DNA from: Saccharopolyspora phatthalungensis | GTDB taxonomy: Bacteria; Actinomycetota; Actinomycetes; Mycobacteriales; Pseudonocardiaceae | Assembly: GCF_014203395.1 (NCBI RefSeq) | Contig: NZ_JACHIW010000001.1 | Location: 4,385,501-4,449,500 of the forward strand | Reading direction: 5' to 3' | Length of the DNA stretch: 64,000 bases | Shown: piece after piece, positions 45,922 to 54,612 of the stretch | How the letters are laid out: the number at the start of each line of letters is the position of its first letter | Position numbering within the stretch: position 1 is the first letter of the stretch | Translations under genes and position numbers: made by a program | Notes under the pieces: generated by a model | Seen by the model: only the letters and a program-made list of their open reading frames with translations | Database searches by the model: none | Told to the model about the DNA's origin: nothing

Positions 45922-47582
45922 ACACTCCCGATCCGATCACGGTGCAGGTCATCGGCGCGTCCCTGGTGACCATCGCCGAGGAGATGGGCGCGGTGCTGCG
46001 CCGGGCCAGCTATTCGACGAACATCAAAGAGCGGTCGGACTGCTCCACCGCCCTGTTCGACGAGCGGGGCAGGCTGGTCGCGCAGGCCGAGAACATGCCG
46101 ATCCACATGGGATCGATGACCGGGCTGATCGACTCGCTGGAAGCCTCGGCGCTGACCGTGCGGCCCGGCGACGTGTTCATCACCAACGACCCGTACCACG
46201 GCGGCGGCACCCACCTGCCCGACATCACGATGGTCAAGCCGGTGTTCGCCGACGACGAGCTGATCGGCTACAGCGCGAACATCGCGCACCATTCCGACAT
46301 CGGCGGCCGGGTGCCGGGCAGCAACGCCGGCGACTCGAACTCGCTGTTCCAGGAGGGCCTGCGCATCCCGCTGGTCAGATTCGCCACCGCCGACGGGGTC
46401 GAGCAGGCACCGCTGGCGTTCGTCGAGCTCAACTCCCGGCTGCCGCACGAGCGACGCGGCGACATGCTGGCACAGCTGGCCTCGGTGGAGATCGGGGAGC
46501 GGCAGTTGCGCGAGGTGCACCGGCGCTACGGCCGCAAGACCGTGCGCGCCGCCACCGCGTACCTGCTCGAACACTCCCGGAAGCGGCTGGCGGCGGCGCT
46601 GCGCGAGGTTCCGGACGGCACATACCGGTTTCGGGACCTGATGGACCCGAGCGAAGGCCCGGCCACCGAGATCGAGGTGGCCATCACCATCACCGGCGAC
46701 CGGGTCGCGCTGGACTTCGCCGGTACCGGACCGCAGAGCCCGGTCGGCATCAACGTGGTGCGGCCGGCCCTGGAGGCAACGGTCTACTACGCGCTGAAAG
46801 CCGTGCTGGACCCGGGAATCCCGCCCAACGGCGGCTTCTTCGACGCGGTCGAGATCACCGCCCCGCACGGCAGCATCGTCAACCCGGTCGAGCCGGCGCC
46901 GGTCACCGCGCGCACCGACACCTGCCAGCGGGTGGCCGACGTGGTGCTGGGCGCACTGGCCGAGGCGGTGCCACAGCGGGTCCCGGCCGCCAGCCACAGC
47001 ACCGTCACCTACGTGACGTTCTCCGGGGAGTGCGACGGGCAGTTCTTCGTCTACCCGGAGGTCGTCGCCGGCGGTGGCGGCGCGCGGACCACAAAGGACG
47101 GTCTGGACGCCATCCAGGTGCACATCACCAACTCGTCGAACCTGCCCATCGAGGCGCTGGAGCAGGAATACCCGCTGTTGGTCGACACCTACGAACTCAT
47201 TCCCGACTCCGGCGGCGCGGGCACCCATCGCGGCGGCCTCGGCGTGCGCCGGGACGTGCGGATCCTCTGCGATGAAGCGGAATTCTCGGCCCACGCCGAC
47301 CGGCAGGCGACCAGGCCGTGGGGCCTGCACGGCGGCGGGGACGGCAGCCTCGGCCGGTTCGTCGTCAACCCGGGCCGAGACGACGAACGCCCATTGCCCG
47401 GCGGCCGGGTTTCCGGCGTGCGGTTGCGCAAGGGCGACGTGCTGCGGGTGGAAAGCCCCGGCAGCGGCGGCTTCGGCGACCCGACGCTGCGCGACCCCGA
47501 GCGGTTGCGCGAAGACCTGCACAACGGGCGCATCACCGAGCAAGCGGCCCGTGACAGCTACGGATTCACCTCGGCGGACTGA
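45918..47582 (+). CDS. hyuB: Hydantoinase family subunit B (HyuB)
   Basis: A 554-residue B subunit beginning MNTPDPITVQVIGASLVTIA. Landmarks: IKERSDCSTALFDERGRLVAQ, GDVFITNDPYHGGGTHLPDI, HHSDIGGRVPGSNAGDS and the C-terminal ESPGSGGFGDPTLRD. It pairs with HyuA as a (A)n(B)n enzyme for N-methylhydantoin, hydantoins or 5-oxoproline. The start is fixed by the overlap with hyuA; the long open frame upstream is only shadow of hyuA. Confidence 0.93.
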   Translation: MNTPDPITVQVIGASLVTIAEEMGAVLRRASYSTNIKERSDCSTALFDERGRLVAQAENMPIHMGSMTGLIDSLEASALTVRPGDVFITNDPYHGGGTHLPDITMVKPVFADDELIGYSANIAHHSDIGGRVPGSNAGDSNSLFQEGLRIPLVRFATADGVEQAPLAFVELNSRLPHERRGDMLAQLASVEIGERQLREVHRRYGRKTVRAATAYLLEHSRKRLAAALREVPDGTYRFRDLMDPSEGPATEIEVAITITGDRVALDFAGTGPQSPVGINVVRPALEATVYYALKAVLDPGIPPNGGFFDAVEITAPHGSIVNPVEPAPVTARTDTCQRVADVVLGALAEAVPQRVPAASHSTVTYVTFSGECDGQFFVYPEVVAGGGGARTTKDGLDAIQVHITNSSNLPIEALEQEYPLLVDTYELIPDSGGAGTHRGGLGVRRDVRILCDEAEFSAHADRQATRPWGLHGGGDGSLGRFVVNPGRDDERPLPGGRVSGVRLRKGDVLRVESPGSGGFGDPTLRDPERLREDLHNGRITEQAARDSYGFTSAD

Positions 47583-47608
47583 TTTCTGGCACCGATTGGA
47601 GTGCGGGT

Positions 47609-48844
47609 ATGACGACCACATCGACCGCTCCCACCACCCCTGACAGATCCCTGGTACGCCGCGTGACCTGGGCGACCTGGTCGGGTTGGGGACTGGATGG
47701 CTTCACCAACCAGATGTTCCCGCTGGCCCTCAGCGGCATCATCGCCACGCTCGGTCTCACCACCGCCCAGGGCGGGATTGCCACCTCCAGCGCGCTCATC
47801 GCCTCGGCGCTGGGCGGCGTGGTCGGCGGCCGGCTGGCCGACCGGTTCGGGCGGGTCCAGGTGTTGGTGCTGGTGATCAGTGCGTACGCGCTGTTCACCG
47901 GGCTGACCGCGACCGCGCAGAACTACGAGCAACTGCTGCTGTGGCGCACCCTCGAAGGCTTCTTCTTCGGTGCGGAGTGGCCGGTGGGCGCCGCGCTGAT
48001 GGCCGAGTACGCCGCCCCGGAGCGGCGTGGGAGGGCGCTGGCCTGGATCCAGTCGGCCTGGGCGGTCGGCTGGGGCTTGGCCAACCTGGCCTACGTCCTC
48101 AGCAACGCCTGGCTGCCGGAGACGGTCGCGTGGCGGGCGATGTTCGCGGTCGGCATCCTCCCAGCGGTCGTCGCCCTGCTGATCCGGCGGAACCTGCGCG
48201 ATGTGCCGACGGTGCGGGCGCCGCGCCAGCCGCGCGAGAAGGGCGCCTTCGCTGAGCTCTTCGCTGCGCGCCTGCGCAAGTACACGGTGCTGGGAACTCT
48301 TTTCGGCGCGACCGGTCTGGCCAGCACCTACGCACTCCAGACCTGGATTCCGTTGTACCTGAAGGAAGAACGCGGGCTCAGCGTCAGCAGCACGGCAATG
48401 TACATCTGGTTCATGATCGTCGGCAACTGGTTCGGCTATGTGCTGGGTGGACACGTGCACGACCGGATCGGGCGCCGCTGGGCGTTCACCCTCTTCTACC
48501 TCGGCACCGCAGTGTTCGGGTTCCTGTTCATGGCCGTCCCGGTCAAGGCGCTCTGGTACAACCTGCTGCTGGCGCTCATCGTCGGGTTCTTCGTCTCGGC
48601 CCAGGCATCGGGCAAGGGGGCGCTGTTCACCGAGTTGTTCCCCGCCCGGGTGCGGGGAACCGGGGCCGGCATCACCTACAACGTCGGTCGTGGGGTCGCG
48701 GCCTTCAGCCCAGCGCTGATCGGGTGGGCCTCGGCCGGGATCGGCCTGGGCAGCGCGATCGTCACGGTGCTGATGATCTGCACCGCCTTGACAGTCCTGT
48801 TCATCTGGCTGCTCCCGGAAACCAAGGGCCGAGTCCTGGACTAG
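47609..48844 (+). CDS. MFS transporter of the hydantoinase operon
   Basis: A 411-residue 12-helix MFS permease of the MHS/aromatic-acid type (WSGWGLDGFTNQMFPLALSG, GGRLADRFGRVQVLVL, RTLEGFFFGAEWPVGAALMA). It lies 26 nt after hyuB in the same operon and probably takes up the hydantoin or N-methyl compound. The C-terminus WLLPETKGRVLD is complete. Confidence 0.9.
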   Translation: MTTTSTAPTTPDRSLVRRVTWATWSGWGLDGFTNQMFPLALSGIIATLGLTTAQGGIATSSALIASALGGVVGGRLADRFGRVQVLVLVISAYALFTGLTATAQNYEQLLLWRTLEGFFFGAEWPVGAALMAEYAAPERRGRALAWIQSAWAVGWGLANLAYVLSNAWLPETVAWRAMFAVGILPAVVALLIRRNLRDVPTVRAPRQPREKGAFAELFAARLRKYTVLGTLFGATGLASTYALQTWIPLYLKEERGLSVSSTAMYIWFMIVGNWFGYVLGGHVHDRIGRRWAFTLFYLGTAVFGFLFMAVPVKALWYNLLLALIVGFFVSAQASGKGALFTELFPARVRGTGAGITYNVGRGVAAFSPALIGWASAGIGLGSAIVTVLMICTALTVLFIWLLPETKGRVLD

Positions 48845-48869
48845 GCGCCCCCGGCGATTTCATTGAGCG

Positions 48870-49295
48870 TTTTCCATCCTGATCTTTGCAGGTCAGGTGG
48901 GGTGGACGTGGGCGGCGAGGTGTGAGTGGGCTGGTCAGAGTCATGATCATCAAGGGTGATCAGCTGACACCGTCCCCCCGGCCCACGGCAGCGTGATCGC
49001 GATCACGGCCGGGGAAAACGAAATAGGGTGGCCCTCGGCGGGTTCGGATGGGTTCGTGACAACACAAAGAAACCTCGCCGGGGGCGCAGCGCGCATTATG
49101 TACCGGGGCCTGCCGCCGGTCTCCACCCGCACGCCGTCAGCGACGTGATCTCCGGTCTGGCGCAAGGAAATCGGCTCCCGCCGGCGCGAAGCCACCCCCG
49201 GGCGTGCAGGCGGTCATCGCGCCGGCCGTGCTGCGTCACGCCCGACGCTTGCCGGGCATGGCCGGGGGGCGACGCCGTGTCGGGTTCCGCGATCG
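48870..49295 (+). pseudogene. Degenerate 5' end of a related IS transposase, inverted
   Basis: On the plus strand this segment mirrors the start of the transposase at 50199. Shared stretches include TTCGTGACAACACAA, GGCTCCCGC, CAGGCGGTCATCG and CGTGCTGCGTCACG, in the same order. It has frameshifts and cannot encode more than the first third. It ends about 10 nt before the stop of the intact transposase, so the normal right end of that element seems replaced by this inverted left end. Confidence 0.7.
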
Positions 49296-49305
49296 TGGTT
49301 GTTCG

Positions 49306-50199
49306 TCAGCGGGTGATTTCCAGGTTGGTCAGCACCAGCAGTGCTCGCAGCAGGCGGGTGGCGTTGCGGGTGTGCATGCGCAGCCGGGTGAGGATGCGCC
49401 AGTTCTTCAGGTCGGCGAAGGCGTGTTCGCAGGCGGCGCGTTCGCGGGCGAGGAGCTGGTTGGCCTGCTTCTGGGCGTCGGTGATCGGGTGGCAGCGGGC
49501 GGCGCGGCGGCCGGTGATGATGACCGGGTCGTCGGGGTCGTCTTCCAGTCCGGTGAACCCGAGGTCGGCCACGGCGCCCAGGCCGTGCTCGCGGAGTTTC
49601 GTGGTGAGCTTGTTGCGGCGGGAGGTGGTGATCTCCGAGGCCCGGCCGGGTGCGGCCGCGGAGATCCACAGCAGGTTGCCGCAGGCGTCGGTGAGGGCGA
49701 GAAACAGCAGGCCGTGGGCTTTGTGTTTACCGCTGTAGTTTCGTCGGTTGTCACGGCCGCTGCGGCGCTGGGTGCGCACCAGGGTGCCGTCCAGCAACAC
49801 CATGTCCGCTCCGGCGCGGGTGGCTTTGGCCGGCACCCGGTCCAGGCGGGGGGCGCAGGCGGCCAGCAGGTCGATGACCTCGGCGACCCACCTGCTGATC
49901 GTGGAGGCCGATACGGCGTTGCCCCCGGCCATATCCAGCAGCCGCTGATCGTGACGCAGCACGGCAAGCACGATGACCGCCTGCCTGCCCGGAGTGACTT
50001 TGCGCCAGCGGGAGCCGATCTTCTTGCAGTGGGCGGTGATCAGCGAGGCGACGGAATCGATCGTGGTCCTCGACAGCGGAAGCCGGACCTGATACATAAT
50101 GGGCTCTGCGCCCTCGGCGGGGCTCGATTGTGTTGTCACGAACCATTCAAACCCGCCGAGGGCGTTCGTCTTCTCTTCCCGCAACATGATCATGATCAC
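49306..50199 (-). CDS. IS5-type transposase (DDE_Tnp_4)
   Basis: A 297-residue transposase. An HTH region (VSASTISRWVAEVIDLLA) precedes the DDE core: MVLLDGTLVRT (D), VADLGFTGLEDD (D) and ACEHAFADLKNWRIL (E), with KHKAHGLLFLALTDACGNLL between. Start could be GTG 50199 or the ATG at 50184; the first residues are not conserved. It looks full length. Confidence 0.85.
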   Translation of the reverse strand: MIMIMLREEKTNALGGFEWFVTTQSSPAEGAEPIMYQVRLPLSRTTIDSVASLITAHCKKIGSRWRKVTPGRQAVIVLAVLRHDQRLLDMAGGNAVSASTISRWVAEVIDLLAACAPRLDRVPAKATRAGADMVLLDGTLVRTQRRSGRDNRRNYSGKHKAHGLLFLALTDACGNLLWISAAAPGRASEITTSRRNKLTTKLREHGLGAVADLGFTGLEDDPDDPVIITGRRAARCHPITDAQKQANQLLARERAACEHAFADLKNWRILTRLRMHTRNATRLLRALLVLTNLEITR

Positions 50200-50323
50200 G
50201 CTGCTTCCGAGTCCCCGTCCGGTGTCAGATGATCAACAGAAACGATCATGCCCTTGACCAGGCCACCCACACCTCCACCACCCGCGTCCACACCCCCTGA
50301 CCAGCCAAGATCAGGATGGAAAA

Positions 50324-50692
50324 GAACCAATGGAAATCAACGCGTCGATTTCCATTGAAATGGGTTAGGGAGTAGACCTTGATCATCTGTCGGTAACCCG
50401 GACAAGATCACTAAAATTCGACTCAACGTAACCATTCGTCACGTTCTGCTACTTCGCGGGCGGCGGTGCTTCGCGGCGGTGGTTACGTTGTGTCGCTGCC
50501 GCTGTGGGTGGTGGCGGTTGTGGTTCGTGGGTGCTTCGGTTCGCTGCTGCCGTGTGGCGTCCTTTGGGGGCGGTCTGGTGGCGGTACTGCCCTGGTGGGC
50601 TGTTGGCGACGCCGGGAGTGCGGCAAGTGCCTGGGAGGACCGGCCCAGAGGCTCTACCGGGAGGTCGGCACATGCGTCGGTATAGTCGCAAC
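50324..50692. other. Intergenic region: hairpin repeat, 11-bp inverted repeat and G/T-rich tract
   Basis: Next to the IS lies a hairpin of the dispersed family (CAATGGAAATC 50328-50338 / GATTTCCATTG 50347-50357). Further right are perfect 11-bp arms CAACGTAACCA (50424-50434) / TGGTTACGTTG (50480-50490). From about 50484 to 50640 the plus strand is strongly G/T-rich with GTGG repeats. No gene was accepted. This is where the left end of the Cas1/polymerase island should lie. Confidence 0.45.
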
Positions 50693-51235
50693 ATGATCAC
50701 TCAAAATGCAATTTCCCTCTATGCGGCAATTGTTTCAAGCTACGCTGCAATTGTGGCTACAGGGGCCCTGCTGTGGCAGGTTGTTAGCTGGCGGAAATCT
50801 GGCCCGGTTCTACTCGTTAAGGCTGCACCTGTCGCCCGAAATGGTCTCAACGACTTGCGGCATTTCTATTTCAAGATATCGGTAACCAACACCGGAAGAG
50901 AGCCGATTCAGATCTATGAGGTCGGCGTAAGGCGTGCATTCTCGATCAGGACTCTAGTCTATAAATATATCCTCAGACGTCTGGATTTTTCGCCGTATTT
51001 TGGTGCTTGGGTTACTCGGCTCGATAAGACGCGAAGATTGGAAGGCGGACACGAGGCGTTCTTTGAGACTGTGGAAGTGCCTGAAGATGTATGGGCAAGA
51101 ATGGTGGCCTCAAGGGGAACACGTCCTTTTGCGGCCGCCTACGGCCGGAGTTTTCACGGAAAGAGGATAGGTAGGCCAGGACATCCCGCTCTCCGCTGTT
51201 TAGACCCGGATTATGATGGCCCCTTGTTGTGGTAG
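50693..51235 (+). CDS. Hypothetical membrane-anchored protein, low GC
   Basis: A 180-residue protein from ATG 50693. One N-terminal membrane helix (LYAAIVSSYAAIVATGALLW) is followed by a soluble beta-rich domain (FYFKISVTNTGREPIQIYEV) and a charged C-terminus. I do not recognise the family. Base composition and codons (many A/T-ending) differ sharply from the chromosome, which suggests horizontal transfer. It converges on the polymerase gene. An upstream in-frame GTG start (50504) would read through the G/T-rich tract and was not used. Confidence 0.6.
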   Translation: MITQNAISLYAAIVSSYAAIVATGALLWQVVSWRKSGPVLLVKAAPVARNGLNDLRHFYFKISVTNTGREPIQIYEVGVRRAFSIRTLVYKYILRRLDFSPYFGAWVTRLDKTRRLEGGHEAFFETVEVPEDVWARMVASRGTRPFAAAYGRSFHGKRIGRPGHPALRCLDPDYDGPLLW

Positions 51236-51323
51236 TCGTAGTTATAAGCGCCAGCAGGAAGTCAACGCCGCACAGCGGCGCCAGCTGGCGTCGTCTTACA
51301 GATCCGCATCCATGTTGATCAGA

Positions 51324-53363
51324 TTAGCGTACTCTGCCTCGGGCCAGTACTGGTCTTACAGCTACTGCGCGGTTGTGTCGTTTGCGGCATGCGTCGGTGG
51401 CGTACTTCTGGCGTCGGGTGAGTTTTTGTCCGCATCCGCAGGGGCAGAGTCGTTGTGGGTTGTGGTGGTGTTTCCGGTAGGCGAGTACTGATTCCCATTT
51501 CGCGTATCTGGTGTGGTCGGGTTCCCGCTTCCAGGGGTGCTCGGTGTGTTGTTGGTCGAGTTCGGTGATTGCGGTATCGACGGCGAGCCGGGTGAGTGAT
51601 TCGCTGACGGCTGGACGCGGGGATACGTCACCTGCTCGTATTCGTTCGATCTCTCGTGCACTCAGCCCGATGTGGTCGGCGAGCTGCTGGGTGGTGTGGC
51701 TGGCCAGTGCGGGCAGGACCAGATCTGTAAGGGCGTCGTTGGGGCTGTCGTAGTCGGTGAGAACGTGGTCAGGGCTGATGCCGCCGGTCTGCCATTCGTC
51801 GAGCTGGTTGGTTTCCTTGCCGATGTGGTGCAGCCGTGCCAGGCGCACAGTACGGCGTTGAAGCAGTCCGGTTGTACTGCTGTGGCAGGGTTTTCCGTCT
51901 GGTCCGTTGGCTTTGTGCTCTGGTCGTCGGCGGTACTGGTGCAAGATCTGGCGGTAGGTCTTGAGCTGGACCAAATCGTCGGGTGCTGGCCGGATGTCGC
52001 GATATTGGTGATCGTCGTAGTTCCACCTCTCGGTGGTGGTGCGGTAGGTGGTGCCGTGGGGGTCGTAGCGGTTGCGCCACGGGAGATCGAGCCAGGTCGC
52101 GGGGTCGCTGTCGTAGGGAGCGATGAGGTGGAAGCGTTGCGGGTCGGTGCCGGGCGGGTGGCTGGCGGCGGCGACGTGGCCGACGAGCAGGAAGTTGAAC
52201 GGTTTGATCTGCTGGCGGTAGGGCTTGCCCGCGTTCCAGCTGGTGAAGGGCCGCCACTGCGTCGGTGACGAGATGCTGATGCGAGAGAGTGCGGGGCGGT
52301 CCAGCCAGTCAGGTTCGCCCGTCGCTCTTCGGTGAGCGTCGCTGATGATGAGTTGCCACAGGTGGCGGATCCAGTCGCGATCTGCCGAGTCCGGGTCGGT
52401 GGGGTTGAGGAGATGCCCCAAGCCGTGTTCGCTGGTTTTGTCGATCTCGATCAGACCTGTGTCGCCACCGTTGGCGTCCTCACTGGTCGACTTGATAGCG
52501 GGAATTCCTGCGGGATCGAGTCGGTACAAGGCGTAGCGTTTCGCCGAGATCGCATAGCACCAGCCGGTGAATTCCGCTTTCAGGATGTCGGTAACCGCGT
52601 CGGGTCGGTAGGGGTTGAGTCGGGCGAATCGCTGCCGGATCGTGTCGACGTGATCGAGGGTCAGTGCCCGCACTGCTGCTCGGCCATCGGGCATGGTGTG
52701 CGGGCCGCCGGGGCAGTCGATGAGTGTGCCGTGTTCGTTGGCGACGATGGCCATGCTGTCGGTGTCGCAGAATGTCCAGACACCGCCCGCGTCGGTGACC
52801 GATCGTTCAAGCATGGCCAGCATCAGCCGTGCCGCGCCTGTGATGCATGCGGCGATCGGTGGAAAGACGTATTCACCGGGTTTCTCGGGTGCGGCGACGG
52901 CTGCTTTCCAGGGCTGTTCGGCCGCGCCGTGGACGGTGACGTGTGTGCGTTGTCCTGTCGCGAGTTCTTGCCGGTCCATCTGGGCGAAGATTCCGTAGCT
53001 GCCCGCGTTGGCCAGGACCTTCAAGAATGCGGCCAACGTCGGATCGCTGTCCTTGACCGCCTGGCGTTGTTCGACCACGGTGCGGAAAAAATCGTCGTCG
53101 ACAGGATCGACCGGGACCTGTCCGCGTAGCCGCACCGTGTTCAGTGTGGACAGTGTCTTTCCGGCAGGCACGAACCGTACGGCCTTGACCACACGGGGCG
53201 GCTTTCCGGATAGCAGGGTGGAGGCGATGAGATCAGGAATCGTGTACCACAGCGGTTTTTCGGCGTGCAGTGGATTTACGCCGATGTTCCAAGCGGTGTC
53301 CCGGCCGTACTGGGCACGTACCGGCAGGACGTCACCGTCTGGGATGACCTGAGCGATTCCCAC
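51324..53363 (-). CDS. Family B DNA polymerase, C-terminal part after a frameshift
   Basis: 679 residues continuing the polymerase from 53332-54612 in another frame. Motif B appears as LKVLANAGSYGIF (Lys115, Asn119, Tyr123-Gly124) and motif C as WTFCDTDSMAI (Asp200, Asp202), so the palm site is intact together with motif A of the other part. The C-terminal ~200 residues carry a HTH-like stretch (QQLADHIGLSAREIERIRAG) and a zinc-finger-like CPCGCGQKLT...C. GTG 53363 is only the first start codon in frame; the same frame is open and protein-like further upstream (CFDPAAWREFVGIAQV), so it was once one gene. Confidence 0.8.
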   Translation of the reverse strand: MGIAQVIPDGDVLPVRAQYGRDTAWNIGVNPLHAEKPLWYTIPDLIASTLLSGKPPRVVKAVRFVPAGKTLSTLNTVRLRGQVPVDPVDDDFFRTVVEQRQAVKDSDPTLAAFLKVLANAGSYGIFAQMDRQELATGQRTHVTVHGAAEQPWKAAVAAPEKPGEYVFPPIAACITGAARLMLAMLERSVTDAGGVWTFCDTDSMAIVANEHGTLIDCPGGPHTMPDGRAAVRALTLDHVDTIRQRFARLNPYRPDAVTDILKAEFTGWCYAISAKRYALYRLDPAGIPAIKSTSEDANGGDTGLIEIDKTSEHGLGHLLNPTDPDSADRDWIRHLWQLIISDAHRRATGEPDWLDRPALSRISISSPTQWRPFTSWNAGKPYRQQIKPFNFLLVGHVAAASHPPGTDPQRFHLIAPYDSDPATWLDLPWRNRYDPHGTTYRTTTERWNYDDHQYRDIRPAPDDLVQLKTYRQILHQYRRRPEHKANGPDGKPCHSSTTGLLQRRTVRLARLHHIGKETNQLDEWQTGGISPDHVLTDYDSPNDALTDLVLPALASHTTQQLADHIGLSAREIERIRAGDVSPRPAVSESLTRLAVDTAITELDQQHTEHPWKREPDHTRYAKWESVLAYRKHHHNPQRLCPCGCGQKLTRRQKYATDACRKRHNRAVAVRPVLARGRVR

Positions 53364-54612
53364 GAATTCCCGCCACGCGGCGGGATCGAAACATCGATCG
53401 AGGGTGATCGTCCAACAGGGTTTGAACGTTTTCTGTGGCGTCGATGGCCTCCACCCGGTCTCGGGTGAGGAATTCCCACAGGTTCATCAAGGCGTCGACC
53501 GTGGGGTACATGCTGGTGAAGTCGCATACCACCACGGGTACCGGGGTGTGGCGGATGAAGGTTTCCGCCCGGCCGCCGTAGAACGCCGACATGGCCCAGC
53601 CCAACACGTCAGCGGGGAAATCGGGCATGCGATCGAGTATCGGGGTGATTCCCATCGAGCGGAGATAGGATTTTGACAGCGAGGCGGGCGAATACGCTTT
53701 GGTTTCTTGCAGGCTGATCGGGTGGCGTGCGTATTCGTTGGTGGTTTTGGCGTACAGTTCCGCAGTTGCTTGCACGTCGCGGCGGCAATAGTCGATGTAG
53801 TCGGGGGTGATGCGCCCGTGTTCTTCGGCGGTGATTTTGCCGTGTTGCACCCCGAATGCCTCGCATGCGCTGGCCAGGCTGTGGCTCTTGCCGGTCAGGG
53901 AGAACACCAGGGTGCGCAGGTCGAGAAAGTGACCCCGGAAGCGGGTTTGCTTGTCCAGCGCGGAGAATCCTTTCAGGGAGCGTTTCGAGTCGATCGACTT
54001 CACCCGCACTCTGGGCCGCCACTGGACCGGGTTGCCGTCGGCGTTGGTGGACAGAGCCAGGGAGAATCCGCCTGCGAACCGGGCGGCTGTGCTGCCGTCG
54101 CGTGCCTCGCTGGCCGATCCTGCCAGGCGGGAGAGGTCGAACGGGGCGTTGAACATCACCAGCGTGGCCGGTTCGCGGTCGACCCGCTTACCCCAGCGGT
54201 CCCGGTAGGCCACGCCGTTGATCCACTGCTCGATGAACTCGCTGCGGGAGTACAGCCGTAGCCGCCAGTCCGGCTCACATCCGAGGTAGAACAGATCCAC
54301 GTTCGCCTCATGAGTGCGGACATAGTCGGTCAAGGTGGCGTAGCCGTCGGGGTCGGTCTCCGGAAGGTCGTCGGCGTAGATCAGCCCTTCGGCAACGGTG
54401 GTCACGGTGATCTGCCCATCGGGTGCGGTGTCGACATAGCAGTACCGGTAACACCCGAACGTCAACGCCTGCGCCGTGTCGATCGTGGTTTCGGTGTCGA
54501 CGACCAGCACATGCCGGGTTTCGGGCGTGCGATCACTGCCGTGTCGTTTCCTGCGTTCGCGTGGCTGGTCGGTCCACCCGCGTACCGATACCGGCAGGAA
54601 GTCACCGCTCAC
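53332..54612 (-). CDS. Family B DNA polymerase, N-terminal part (exonuclease and motif A)
   Basis: 426 residues beginning MSGDFLPVSVRGWTD. 3'-5' exonuclease motifs: Exo I VVDTETTID (Asp39, Glu41), Exo II MFNAPFDLSRLA (Asn155, Asp159), Exo III DYCRRDVQA (Tyr275, Asp279). Polymerase motif A is VVCDFTSMYPTVDALMNLW (Asp364). The last ~25 residues after QTLLDD are out of frame; one base is missing or extra near 53405-53412. The ATG overlaps the HNH gene stop (ATGA). No accessory replisome genes are near, as expected for a self-replicating mobile element. Confidence 0.8.
   Translation of the reverse strand: MSGDFLPVSVRGWTDQPRERRKRHGSDRTPETRHVLVVDTETTIDTAQALTFGCYRYCYVDTAPDGQITVTTVAEGLIYADDLPETDPDGYATLTDYVRTHEANVDLFYLGCEPDWRLRLYSRSEFIEQWINGVAYRDRWGKRVDREPATLVMFNAPFDLSRLAGSASEARDGSTAARFAGGFSLALSTNADGNPVQWRPRVRVKSIDSKRSLKGFSALDKQTRFRGHFLDLRTLVFSLTGKSHSLASACEAFGVQHGKITAEEHGRITPDYIDYCRRDVQATAELYAKTTNEYARHPISLQETKAYSPASLSKSYLRSMGITPILDRMPDFPADVLGWAMSAFYGGRAETFIRHTPVPVVVCDFTSMYPTVDALMNLWEFLTRDRVEAIDATENVQTLLDDHPRSMFRSRRVAGIRGNRSGHPRR

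Larger units (their letters stand above)
48870..50323. mobile_element. IS5-type element with very long inverted arms
   Basis: The ends TTTTCCATCCTGATCT (48870-48885) and AGATCAGGATGGAAAA (50308-50323) are perfect inverted repeats. Similarity continues inward for about 425 bp on each side: the left arm (to ~49295) is a diverged inverted copy of the right arm (from ~49896), including the transposase 5' end. The transposase on the minus strand fills the centre. No target duplication was seen. Confidence 0.75.

Noticed and set aside
50504..50692. N-terminal extension of the protein at 50693
   Set aside because: It translates the G/T-rich tract into Gly/Trp/Val-rich sequence without ribosome site; the ATG at 50693 begins a plausible membrane helix.
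53380..53430. Programmed ribosomal frameshift in the polymerase gene
   Set aside because: No slippery heptamer or clear downstream stem was seen at the transition, so a mutation or sequencing error is more likely; kept only as an open question.
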